DNA from: Bacteroidota bacterium
GTDB lineage: Bacteria; Bacteroidota; Bacteroidia; NS11-12g; UBA955
DNA: 64,000 bases
Direction: 5' to 3'
Assembly: GCA_025354385.1 (NCBI GenBank)
Contig: JANXMZ010000039.1
Location: forward strand, 1-64,000
Part shown: positions 25,517-32,522 of the stretch, one piece after another
Position numbering within the stretch: position 1 is the first letter of the stretch
Layout: each line of letters opens with the position of its first letter
Made by a program: the position numbers and the translations under genes
Notes under the pieces: model-generated
What the model saw: the letters and a program-made list of their open reading frames with translations, nothing else
The model's database searches: none
Told to the model about the DNA's origin: nothing

Positions 25517-25524
25517 TACTTTCG
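25517..25524 (+). promoter_or_regulatory. Possible -7 promoter box of lpdA
   Basis: TACTTTCG, one base off TAnnTTTG, lies 18 bases before the lpdA ATG and within the divergent legB-lpdA region. The same TTCG variant appears before ptmE and before the 251-1435 glycosyltransferase gene. Confidence 0.4.
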
Positions 25525-25542
25525 CACCAAAATAATTTTACC

Positions 25543-26928
25543 ATGAAATTTGATGTTATAGTAATAGGTAGCGGCCCAGGCGGTTATGTAGCTGCCATCC
25601 GCGCTTCTCAATTAGGAAAAAATGTGGCCATTGTAGAAAAAGCTGAACTAGGCGGTATATGCCTAAATTGGGGATGCATTCCTACCAAAGCTTTGTTAAA
25701 ATCTGCCCAGGTTTTCGAATATTTAAAACACAGCAGTGATTATGGCATTACGAGTTCTGATGCAAAAGTAGATTTCGATGCGGTTGTTAAACGCAGCAGA
25801 GGTGTGGCGAATGGTATGAGCAAAGGCATTGAATTTTTGATGAAAAAAAATAAAATCACAGTTATTAAAGGCACTGCAAAATTAGCGGGGAATAAAAAAG
25901 TAGAGGTAGATACAGATGGTAAGAAAGAAATGCACGAGGCCGAGGCTATAATTTTAGCTACAGGTGCTCGCAGCAGAGAATTACCAGGTATTAAAATAGA
26001 TGGGAAAAAAATTGTGGGATACCGCGATGCCATGGTATTACCAGAGCAACCAAAAAGCATTTTGGTAATTGGTTCGGGTGCCATTGGAATGGAGTTCGCT
26101 TATTTTTATAATACCTTGGGTTCTAAGGTAACGGTGGTAGAATTTATGCCACGCATTTTACCTGTTGAGGATGAAGAAGTTTCTAAAACAATGGAAAAAC
26201 TTTATAAAAAAGCGGGTATGGATATTATGACAGATAGTGCTGTTGAAAGTGTTGATACAAGTGGAAAAGGCTGTAAGGTAAATGTTAAAACAAAAGCTGG
26301 CAATGTTACAGTAGAGTGCGATATTGTTTTATCTGCTGCAGGTGTTGTTACCAATTTAGAGAACCTAGGACTGGAAGCGTTGGGTATTAAAATAGAAAAA
26401 GGTAAAGTAGAAGTAAATGATTTTTACGAAACCAATGTGAAAGGTGTATACGCTATTGGCGATATTGTTCATGGTCCTGCATTGGCCCACGTAGCAAGCG
26501 CAGAGGGTATTATTTGTGTTGAAGCCATTGCTGGTTTAAAACCACATGCTTTGAATTACAACAACATTCCTGGTTGCACTTATTGCATTCCTGAAATTGC
26601 ATCAGTAGGATATACCGAGGCTCAGGCCAAAGAAAAAGGTTATGATATTAAAGTTGGTAAATTCCCTTTCTCTGCCAGTGGTAAAGCAAGTGCTAGTGGT
26701 GCTAAAGATGGTTTTGTAAAAGTAATTTTCGATGCTAAATATGGCGAGTGGTTAGGTTGCCATATGGTAGGCGTTGGTGTAACTGATCTAATTGCAGAAG
26801 CAGTGGTTGCAAGAAACCTTGAAACTACTGGACATGAGATTATTAAATCTGTGCATCCTCACCCGACTATGAGCGAGGCGATAATGGAAGCTGTAGCACA
26901 AGCTTATGGCGAGTGTATACACTTATAG
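25543..26928 (+). CDS. lpdA: Dihydrolipoyl dehydrogenase
   Basis: The product has 461 aa from ATG 25543 (MKFDVIVIGSGPGG); an in-frame TTG at 25510 is ignored because it precedes the promoter box and adds non-conserved residues. FAD site GSGPGGYVAAI, redox disulfide GGICLNWGCIPTKAL, NAD site IGSGAIGMEFAYFY, second FAD block VYAIGDIVHGPALAHVA, and the C-terminal catalytic HPHPTMSEA are all present. It is the E3 subunit of 2-oxo-acid dehydrogenase and glycine cleavage complexes, reoxidising dihydrolipoamide with NAD+. No E1/E2 genes are adjacent. A terminator follows. Confidence 0.96.
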   Translation: MKFDVIVIGSGPGGYVAAIRASQLGKNVAIVEKAELGGICLNWGCIPTKALLKSAQVFEYLKHSSDYGITSSDAKVDFDAVVKRSRGVANGMSKGIEFLMKKNKITVIKGTAKLAGNKKVEVDTDGKKEMHEAEAIILATGARSRELPGIKIDGKKIVGYRDAMVLPEQPKSILVIGSGAIGMEFAYFYNTLGSKVTVVEFMPRILPVEDEEVSKTMEKLYKKAGMDIMTDSAVESVDTSGKGCKVNVKTKAGNVTVECDIVLSAAGVVTNLENLGLEALGIKIEKGKVEVNDFYETNVKGVYAIGDIVHGPALAHVASAEGIICVEAIAGLKPHALNYNNIPGCTYCIPEIASVGYTEAQAKEKGYDIKVGKFPFSASGKASASGAKDGFVKVIFDAKYGEWLGCHMVGVGVTDLIAEAVVARNLETTGHEIIKSVHPHPTMSEAIMEAVAQAYGECIHL

Positions 26929-26945
26929 AAATTAATTTAAATACG

Positions 26946-26978
26946 AAAAGCCGTTGATTAATTTTCAGCGGCTTTTTT
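26946..26978 (+). terminator. Rho-independent terminator of lpdA
   Basis: GCCGTTGA (26950-26957) pairs with TCAGCGGC (26965-26972) with one G-T pair, flanked by an A run and followed by TTTTTT. It lies 20 bases after the lpdA stop. Confidence 0.9.
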
Positions 26979-27035
26979 GTTTATCAGAATTTTCAATTTA
27001 TTGTATTTACAATATTTTAATACAAATTTGTTGCC

Positions 27036-27758
27036 ATGCAATCACAATCATTTGATATTGGCATTTCCAAAATGGCTATGCAAGTTTGGATACTTATTCT
27101 TGTACCTATTTCATTTGTATTTATACCACTCCTATTTCTATTGAACTTTGATGTAGCGGAATGGCTTTATTATGTTATTTTTTTTTCATTCATAATTGCA
27201 TCACTTTTTTGTACTATTAAAATGATTAAATTTAGTACACGAAAGGGCATATTGGTTTTGAGCGAAAATGGTCTACAATTTATATTTAATAACAAAAGCA
27301 TTTTTTATAATCAACTAAACAATATTGCTATTAGTTGGGACGAGGTAAATAAAGTGGCGTATAATTTTGATGCCAACCACAACCTGCCTTATATTGTTTT
27401 TAAATTTCAAACTGTAAAAGGCGCTTTTATTTGTATGCAAGAAGAAAGTAGTGTAGGTATGGACGAAACCAATTGGCCCTTGTGGTTGGCCTTAGATGGA
27501 TTTGTGAGTGATTACAACCATGTTCACAAAGCACATAAAATTATCAATCGCAATTTTCTAGATTCAAAATGGTTTATGATTTTAATGTGGTTTTTCACTA
27601 TGGCCTTTTTTAGCTTAATTTTTTATAATATCATTAACCCTAATAATCCTTTTGAGTGGTATAATATTTTAAGATTATTATTTTTTATAATACCTGCGCA
27701 TTTATTGTATTGGGCAAATAGAAAGAAAAAATTGGCCAATAGGAGTAGTGACAATTAA
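27036..27758 (+). CDS. Hypothetical membrane protein, four predicted TM segments
   Basis: The product has 240 aa. Hydrophobic pairs at about 16-38 and 44-64, and at about 178-198 and 210-228, flank a soluble middle of about 110 residues (KGILVLSENGLQFIFNNKSI, ISWDEVNKVAYNF, NLPYIVFKFQTVKG). The middle strand pattern, with I-x-W-x-E-V after a short strand, is like that of small PH-like domains inserted between helix pairs in bacterial membrane proteins. I do not recognise a named family and offer no function. The gene is monocistronic between lpdA and a convergent gene. Confidence 0.65.
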   Translation: MQSQSFDIGISKMAMQVWILILVPISFVFIPLLFLLNFDVAEWLYYVIFFSFIIASLFCTIKMIKFSTRKGILVLSENGLQFIFNNKSIFYNQLNNIAISWDEVNKVAYNFDANHNLPYIVFKFQTVKGAFICMQEESSVGMDETNWPLWLALDGFVSDYNHVHKAHKIINRNFLDSKWFMILMWFFTMAFFSLIFYNIINPNNPFEWYNILRLLFFIIPAHLLYWANRKKKLANRSSDN

Positions 27759-27768
27759 AAACTAAACA

Positions 27769-27792
27769 CCCGCAAAACACTACTCTTGCGGG
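27769..27792 (+). terminator. Hairpin after the membrane protein gene (weak terminator)
   Basis: CCCGCAA (27769-27775) pairs with TTGCGGG (27786-27792) across a 10-base loop, 11 bases after the stop and between two convergent genes. There is no T run on either strand, so termination is uncertain. Confidence 0.35.
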
Positions 27793-27868
27793 CGCTTAAA
27801 CTACTGAGCTATGAATGAAATTCATTTATACTTAATAGACTGAAATAATTAAATAAGTTGCATCAATC

Positions 27869-29884
27869 CTAAAATAATCTTAAGCCAAACTGGTAACCTA
27901 TCCATGCGTGTTGATCGTAGGTGCCAGCGTGGTGCCAAATACTATTACCGCCATAATTCTTAAAAGTGGTATTGAAATGATAATCGCGGGTATCAGATAT
28001 CAAATGGTTTAGAGAGGCGCTTCCAAATACAGCAATGCCCTTTATGAGCCTATATTCCAAACCTACATTTAATCTGTTCTGAAGATTCAGGTGATCCGAC
28101 AAAAAATTAAAGGTTAAATGTTGTGAGGTTAAATCCACAATAAGATACAAAGGCTTTAATATTTTGAATGAAGTGCCAAGTCCCCAGCCATAGTTCATTA
28201 AAGTGGCAGAATCTCTTATTGGTATACTAGAATTTACGAAGGCTGTGCTGTAAAATTTTCGGGTACCCGAGCGGTAGGCCAAACCATAATTATTTTCAGT
28301 TTTGCTTATTTCCAATTGGTGCAATCCTGTTCTTATAAAATTTATTAGACCAATGGTAAGCCCCTCAGAACTATCGGCTATGTTAACAATCCCGATTTGA
28401 AACCCCCTTACTTTTTTGGCGATATTTACAAAACCTGCCACTTGCCCACCTTCAACAACCCTTGCAATGTTTACAAAACCTGCAGCTTGTATGCCATTTA
28501 CGTCACCACCATTCATATTTACAAAGCCGGCTACTTGGGCCCCATTTAAATCACGTCTATTGGCATTTACAAAACCAGCCACTTGTATGCCGTTAATTGA
28601 ACCACCATTGACATTTACAAAGCCTGCTGCTTGTGCACCATTTAAAAAGTCTTTGTTAATATTAAGGAATCCTGCCACTTGCATGCCTTCCATACTTTTT
28701 AAGTTCATATTGAAAAACCCTGAGGCTTGCATTCCATTGGCGTATCCATGGTTAACATTATAAAACCCTGCTGCTTGAAAGCCCTGCAAATCGCCAAGAT
28801 TATGGTTAAAGAATCCTGCAAATTGTGCGCCTTTAACATGACCACCTACCATGTTGCCAAAACCGGCAAACTGAGCACCTTGCATGTTATGTTTTACAAT
28901 GTTTAATAATCCGCCAAATTCCGCTCCATCCACACCTCCATTATAACCTATAAAAGTGTTTAAGGAGAATCTATTGGTTACCAATCCGCTCAATCTTCCG
29001 TTCGTTCCAAGGGGAGGTATTAATGTAAATTGCCAGTCGCGGTAAAAGGAATCACTGATATTTTTTTCGGATAACCTTTGGTAGTTGTTAATGAACCATT
29101 TTCCAAATTGCGTTTCACTTACTTTTATCTTTTTAAAATGATTGCCATCCCAAGTTAGTTTGGTTCTAGTTAAAGAATCCTTTACCAATGTATCCGAAGT
29201 ATCTATTGGTGGAATATGAAACCCTATATCCGCAGTGTCCAATATTTCCGTTTCATCATATTGCATCAAAGGATTACTGCTTGTTAAATTCAGATTCAAT
29301 TCAATTAGGCCATTGTTGGCAAATGGAATAAGTATAATTGTATCCATATATCCTTGCACTGTATAACGAATGAATATTTTGGAATCCTTACTGCTCAGAG
29401 GCAATTCATAGTATCCAAAATCACCAGAAAGTGTGCTGGCCAAACTTTGTTTTTCGTAAATACTCACATTGGTTAATCCATTGCCCGAATACAAATCGCG
29501 AACGTACCCTGTAACACGGTAATTATATTTAGTAGGTGTTACATTGTTTCCTTGAATTTGAGTTGTGTTTTTAGGAATTATTTTCTTCTGAAGAATTAAA
29601 TGATTGCCTATTTGCTGGTAAGTTATTTGCTGATTGAACAATTGGTCAAGTACCTCTTTAACGGTCCTGTTTTCTGCATGAATGGTTACATTGCGGTTTA
29701 TCTTGATATTGTTTCCATACGAAAAATTAAAATTGGCTGTCTCAGAAATAATATTCAACACTTTGGCCAGAGGTTGGTTGGTAATTTTAATAGTTAACCT
29801 TCTATCAAGTATGGGTAAATTATTTTGGGCATTTACCTGCCATGCATGATATAATAACCACAGCAATATTAATACTTGTCTCAT
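27869..29884 (-). CDS. STN-domain outer-membrane protein with 16-residue repeats and C-terminal barrel
   Basis: The product has 671 aa. A signal peptide (1-19) is followed by an STN domain (about 27-100, RLTIKITNQPLAKVLNIIS), a CarboxypepD_reg-like domain (about 122-200, TGYVRDLYSGNGLTNVSIYE), a linker, thirteen repeats of about 16 residues (320-517, pattern G-x-Q-x-A-G-F-x-N-x-N) and a strand-rich tail ending in WIGYQFGLRLF, as in outer-membrane barrels. STN domains of FecA-type transducers contact FecR. Here the gene overlaps fecR by 4 bases, but the protein has no plug or TonB-receptor barrel. I infer a non-TonB surface sensor or an output of the FecIR pair. The repeats resemble a solenoid or glycine-rich amphipathic sheet; family name unknown. 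Confidence 0.8.
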   Translation of the reverse strand: MRQVLILLWLLYHAWQVNAQNNLPILDRRLTIKITNQPLAKVLNIISETANFNFSYGNNIKINRNVTIHAENRTVKEVLDQLFNQQITYQQIGNHLILQKKIIPKNTTQIQGNNVTPTKYNYRVTGYVRDLYSGNGLTNVSIYEKQSLASTLSGDFGYYELPLSSKDSKIFIRYTVQGYMDTIILIPFANNGLIELNLNLTSSNPLMQYDETEILDTADIGFHIPPIDTSDTLVKDSLTRTKLTWDGNHFKKIKVSETQFGKWFINNYQRLSEKNISDSFYRDWQFTLIPPLGTNGRLSGLVTNRFSLNTFIGYNGGVDGAEFGGLLNIVKHNMQGAQFAGFGNMVGGHVKGAQFAGFFNHNLGDLQGFQAAGFYNVNHGYANGMQASGFFNMNLKSMEGMQVAGFLNINKDFLNGAQAAGFVNVNGGSINGIQVAGFVNANRRDLNGAQVAGFVNMNGGDVNGIQAAGFVNIARVVEGGQVAGFVNIAKKVRGFQIGIVNIADSSEGLTIGLINFIRTGLHQLEISKTENNYGLAYRSGTRKFYSTAFVNSSIPIRDSATLMNYGWGLGTSFKILKPLYLIVDLTSQHLTFNFLSDHLNLQNRLNVGLEYRLIKGIAVFGSASLNHLISDTRDYHFNTTFKNYGGNSIWHHAGTYDQHAWIGYQFGLRLF
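28334..28936 (-). repeat. Thirteen tandem 16-residue (48-bp) repeats inside the STN gene
   Basis: Repeat units start at residues 320, 336, 352, 368, 384, 400, 416, 432, 448, 464, 479, 494 and 508. Nine successive intervals are exactly 16 residues; the last three shorten to 15, 15 and 14. The consensus is G-x-Q-x-A-G-F-x-N-[VMI]-N-x-x-x-[LIV]-x. The DNA copies differ, so this is old, selected protein repetition rather than recent duplication. Confidence 0.92.
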
Positions 29885-30864
29885 TCGCTACATCCCATTC
29901 CTTTTATTAATATGGTTTTAGAACCATTGGTATGTTCTATTTCTAAATTAAGGGTCAAGGCTATGACATTTAATACAGTTTCCAAAGAATCATGATTAAA
30001 ACTGGAAGTAATTTTACAATTTTCTAAAGCTTTATTTTCCAATTCAATATGGGTGCCATGATAAAATTGGTTAAGGTCTTTTATAACCTCCTTTAGGGTT
30101 TCATTTTCGAAATGCAATTCGCCTGTTACATATGCAAAAGTATTTTTGCTTTCAGGTTTTAATTTTTCAAGCAAATTTGTTTTGCGATTGTATTGCGCGC
30201 CCATTCCTGCTGTTAAAATTATTTCACCTTTGGGTGTATTGAATCTTACTTTACCTTCTCTTACTTTTACCTCTGTAATATCAATGTTAGAATTAATTTC
30301 AAACTCAGTTCCTAAAACCGTTATGGTGGTATTTTCTGTTGTTATTTCAAAAGGTTTTTCCTTATTGGGGGCTATGTCAAAAAACGCTTGACCAGTTTTT
30401 AAAATTACTTTTCTTTTACTGCCTTCAAATGTTTGAGGATAAGTGAATGCACCTTCTCTTACTATAATTTTTGAACCATCTGCCAATACTAAATTCTGGA
30501 CAGAATCTTTTATAATTGCAGTTAACATGGTTTCCTTAGTATTTGCATTTCTGTTGAAAAAGAAAACACCAATACCCAGCAGCAAGGCGAAAGAAGCTGC
30601 CATGAGCCATGTGGAATTGAAAATAACAAGTTTTGCTTTTGGTTTAACTTCCGTTCGAATTCTTTGCTGAACCTTTTGCCAAGCCTTATCTGAATTTACT
30701 TTAGTATGATTTTTAACGGCGGCACTTTCGGTCCATAAGGTTTTAAATTGTTGCAAGTGTTTCTCATTTGCCATATCCAATTTACGCCATTGTTCCACCA
30801 TGGCCACTTCATGGGCTTCGGCTTCACCAACAATGTATTTTACTAGTATTTCATCTGTTATCAT
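29881..30864 (-). CDS. FecR family anti-sigma factor
   Basis: The product has 327 aa. The cytoplasmic N-terminal part (1-80) has VEQWRKLDMANEKHLQQFKT, typical of the Bacteroidota FecR sigma-binding region. One TM segment lies at about 84-104, followed by a periplasmic FecR domain with LADGSKIIVREGAFTYP, VILKTGQAFFDIAPNKEKPF and TVLGTEFEIN, and a C-terminal region resembling an STN-like fold (DLNQFYHGTHIELEN). It holds and activates the adjacent sigma factor according to an outer-membrane signal. It follows the sigma gene by 3 bases and overlaps the STN gene. Confidence 0.93.
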   Translation of the reverse strand: MITDEILVKYIVGEAEAHEVAMVEQWRKLDMANEKHLQQFKTLWTESAAVKNHTKVNSDKAWQKVQQRIRTEVKPKAKLVIFNSTWLMAASFALLLGIGVFFFNRNANTKETMLTAIIKDSVQNLVLADGSKIIVREGAFTYPQTFEGSKRKVILKTGQAFFDIAPNKEKPFEITTENTTITVLGTEFEINSNIDITEVKVREGKVRFNTPKGEIILTAGMGAQYNRKTNLLEKLKPESKNTFAYVTGELHFENETLKEVIKDLNQFYHGTHIELENKALENCKITSSFNHDSLETVLNVIALTLNLEIEHTNGSKTILIKGMGCSE

Positions 30865-30867
30865 GGC

Positions 30868-31437
30868 TTAAAATTGATTAAAGAAATAAATGATGATGAA
30901 TAAAATGGTTAAATAGTCAGCCAAATTTTCGCGCATCAAGCGAAGGGCTTTGCCCATTTGGTTTTCTACTGTCTTAGGCGAAATATTAAGCACATTGGCT
31001 ATTTCTCTGTATTTAAGATCTTCAAAACGGCTCATTTTGAAAATTAAACGGCATTGTTCAGGTAAATTCATCAATGCTTTTTCTATATTTTTTTCTAATT
31101 CCTTCAAATGATGATGGCTTAGAGGTTCTACTGTTGGTTCGATGTTCGTTTGCATATGCACATAGTTGTCTTTTACTTTTTGGTGCTTAATTTCATTTAA
31201 AGCGGCATTATAAACAGCTTTGTATAAATAAGATTTAAGCGAAGTCTCTAGATTTAATTCGTCCTTTTTTTCCCAAAGTTTCACAAATACATTTTGCACG
31301 ATTTCTTCGGCATTGTCCATGTCTTTAAGAAACATATTGGCATAATTGCACAACCCTTGGTAATATTGTCTGAAAGCGAATTCATATTCACTTTCATTAT
31401 TAATATTGAGTTGTATAGCTGTGGCTACCGATGACAT
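30868..31437 (-). CDS. ECF RNA polymerase sigma factor, FecI-like
   Basis: The product has 189 aa. Region 2 is at about 22-88 (FRQYYQGLCNYANMFLKD, EEIVQNVFVKLWEKKDEL) and region 4 at about 118-170, with the helix-turn-helix YREIANVLNISPKTVENQM. The hydrophobic C-terminal tail (YLTILFIIIYFF) is common in Bacteroidota FecI-like factors. The gene is followed by fecR and the STN gene and preceded 22 bases upstream by the DUF2807 gene. A TACCTTTG box lies 5 bases before its ATG. Confidence 0.94.
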   Translation of the reverse strand: MSSVATAIQLNINNESEYEFAFRQYYQGLCNYANMFLKDMDNAEEIVQNVFVKLWEKKDELNLETSLKSYLYKAVYNAALNEIKHQKVKDNYVHMQTNIEPTVEPLSHHHLKELEKNIEKALMNLPEQCRLIFKMSRFEDLKYREIANVLNISPKTVENQMGKALRLMRENLADYLTILFIIIYFFNQF

Positions 31438-31442
31438 TGTTA

Positions 31443-31450
31443 CAAAGGTA
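31443..31450 (-). promoter_or_regulatory. -7-like box before the ECF sigma gene
   Basis: The minus strand reads TACCTTTG, a full match to TAnnTTTG, in the short DUF2807-sigma gap and 5 bases before the ATG. It would give a leaderless mRNA. No -33 element is evident, and an autoregulated ECF promoter would be expected to differ. Confidence 0.45.
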
Positions 31451-31459
31451 AAATTATTA

Positions 31460-32194
31460 TTAGTTTAATGAACTTACTTTTCCGCTGCCAGATATCTTGA
31501 TATTAGTAGAAGGATTGCCTCGGTACCATATTTTACCGCTGCCCGAAATATGGGCATTGAGTTGCTTCACCGCATAGATTTTCATTTCGCCCGAACCACT
31601 TACATCGGCCTCTACTGTATCGACTTGAAACCACTCGGCATTGATATTGCCCGAGCCACTTACCGTATAGTCGGCCCTTGTGCAGCTGTTGTTGCCATAA
31701 AAGGTAATATTACCTGAGCCGCTTACATTGGCGGTGAATGAATTGGTAATGATTCCATTTAAATCAATATCACCCGAACCACTTACATTCACTTTTAAGT
31801 CTGTTGTGTTTAAGCCTGTCATGCCAATGATTTTGCCCGATCCGCTTACATCCAAAGCCTTTAGATTTGGCATATATAACCGTATCACTACTTTGTTATG
31901 ACTGCGCAAAGTGGTGAAGTTTTTCAAACTAATGTTTAAATTTTCGCCACTTACTCTGGTTTCTATTACATCGAGTATGTTTTGTTGTCCGTTCAGTTCT
32001 ACTTTAAATACCGAGTCTTGGTAAATCTCTACATCGGCACTAATGCAAAGTGATACGCCTGTAAAGTTTTTAATGTCTCTTGTAATTTTTACATCTGGTC
32101 CTTGACCCTTCACTAGCATTCTGTCTTTTGCACAGGAAGTAGCGGTTAAAATAATGGCTATAAATAGCGCGATGGTTATTGTTAAATTTTTCAT
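31460..32194 (-). CDS. DUF2807 (GIN domain) lipoprotein
   Basis: The product has 244 aa from ATG 32194, chosen because MKNLTITIALFIAIILTATSC is a lipoprotein signal with Cys at the lipobox; an in-frame ATG at 32365 would put 57 residues, including translation of a folded repeat, before it. The mature part has NFTGVSLCISADVEIYQ and seven VSGSG/ISGSG-type turns spaced about 15-25 residues apart, the hallmark of DUF2807 beta-helical auto-transporter-like adhesin domains. It is probably surface or periplasmic. It sits just upstream of the sigma/FecR/STN genes and may be part of that unit. Confidence 0.85.
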   Translation of the reverse strand: MKNLTITIALFIAIILTATSCAKDRMLVKGQGPDVKITRDIKNFTGVSLCISADVEIYQDSVFKVELNGQQNILDVIETRVSGENLNISLKNFTTLRSHNKVVIRLYMPNLKALDVSGSGKIIGMTGLNTTDLKVNVSGSGDIDLNGIITNSFTANVSGSGNITFYGNNSCTRADYTVSGSGNINAEWFQVDTVEADVSGSGEMKIYAVKQLNAHISGSGKIWYRGNPSTNIKISGSGKVSSLN

Positions 32195-32289
32195 TTTTAT
32201 TGATTGGTTTTTTATTGGTTTAATGGAATTGTTTGTCATCTTATTTGCAGAGCCAAATAAGTCGCCAAACAAGGGTATGAGATTGTTTT

Positions 32290-32346
32290 GTATCCCCCAG
32301 CTAAAGCTGGGGTTACCGATATATGACCCCTCTGGGGTCAGGATAC
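32290..32346 (-). repeat. 57-bp REP-like element with three nested inverted repeats
   Basis: Outer arms GTATC (32290-32294) and GATAC (32342-32346) enclose two hairpins: CCCCAGCT-AA-AGCTGGGG (32295-32312) and TGACCCC-TCT-GGGGTCA (32324-32340). The whole could fold as a three-way junction in DNA or RNA. The GC-rich arms stand out from the AT-rich surroundings. The form resembles palindromic repetitive intergenic elements; it lies in the probable 5' leader of the DUF2807 gene. Confidence 0.75.
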
Positions 32347-32415
32347 TTTGGTTATTAGTTGTCATATCTTTTTTCTGTGTTGTTAAATTGTTGTCAAAGT
32401 CTGAATTAGAAAGTT

Positions 32416-32439
32416 CGATGTCAAGGCTTGCGATGTCAA
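32416..32439. repeat. Direct repeat CGATGTCAA, two copies
   Basis: CGATGTCAA occurs at 32416-32424 and 32431-32439, start-to-start distance 15 bases. The spacing and the position upstream of the DUF2807 gene would suit an operator or a recruited regulator site, but no regulator is identified. Confidence 0.4.
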
Positions 32440-32522
32440 ATAAAAGCGGAGTTTACAATTAGTAAATGAGCATTTTATTTGGCTCGCATAACGCAGACAG
32501 CGGACTTTATAAACAGATGTCA

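Larger units (their letters stand above)
32195..32522. other. Intergenic region upstream of the DUF2807 gene
   Basis: This 328-base gap between two minus-strand genes contains a 57-bp folded repeat (32290-32346) and a direct repeat of CGATGTCAA (32416-32439), listed separately. The DUF2807 reading frame stays open through the folded repeat to 32365. No RNA gene or other protein gene is visible. Confidence 0.7.

Noticed and set aside
25510..25542. TTG at 25510 as the start of lpdA
   Set aside because: It would add 11 unconserved residues and starts upstream of the TACTTTCG box; ATG 25543 gives the standard FAD-binding N-terminus.
28416..28763. 115-codon plus-strand reading frame rich in FTKPA repeats
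   Set aside because: It is the antisense shadow of the 16-residue repeat array of the STN gene; it has no start context and the repeat is explained by the minus-strand protein.
32195..32365. 57-residue N-terminal extension of the DUF2807 protein from ATG 32365
   Set aside because: The extension translates a palindromic repeat and precedes a good lipoprotein signal at 32194; it is more likely untranslated leader.
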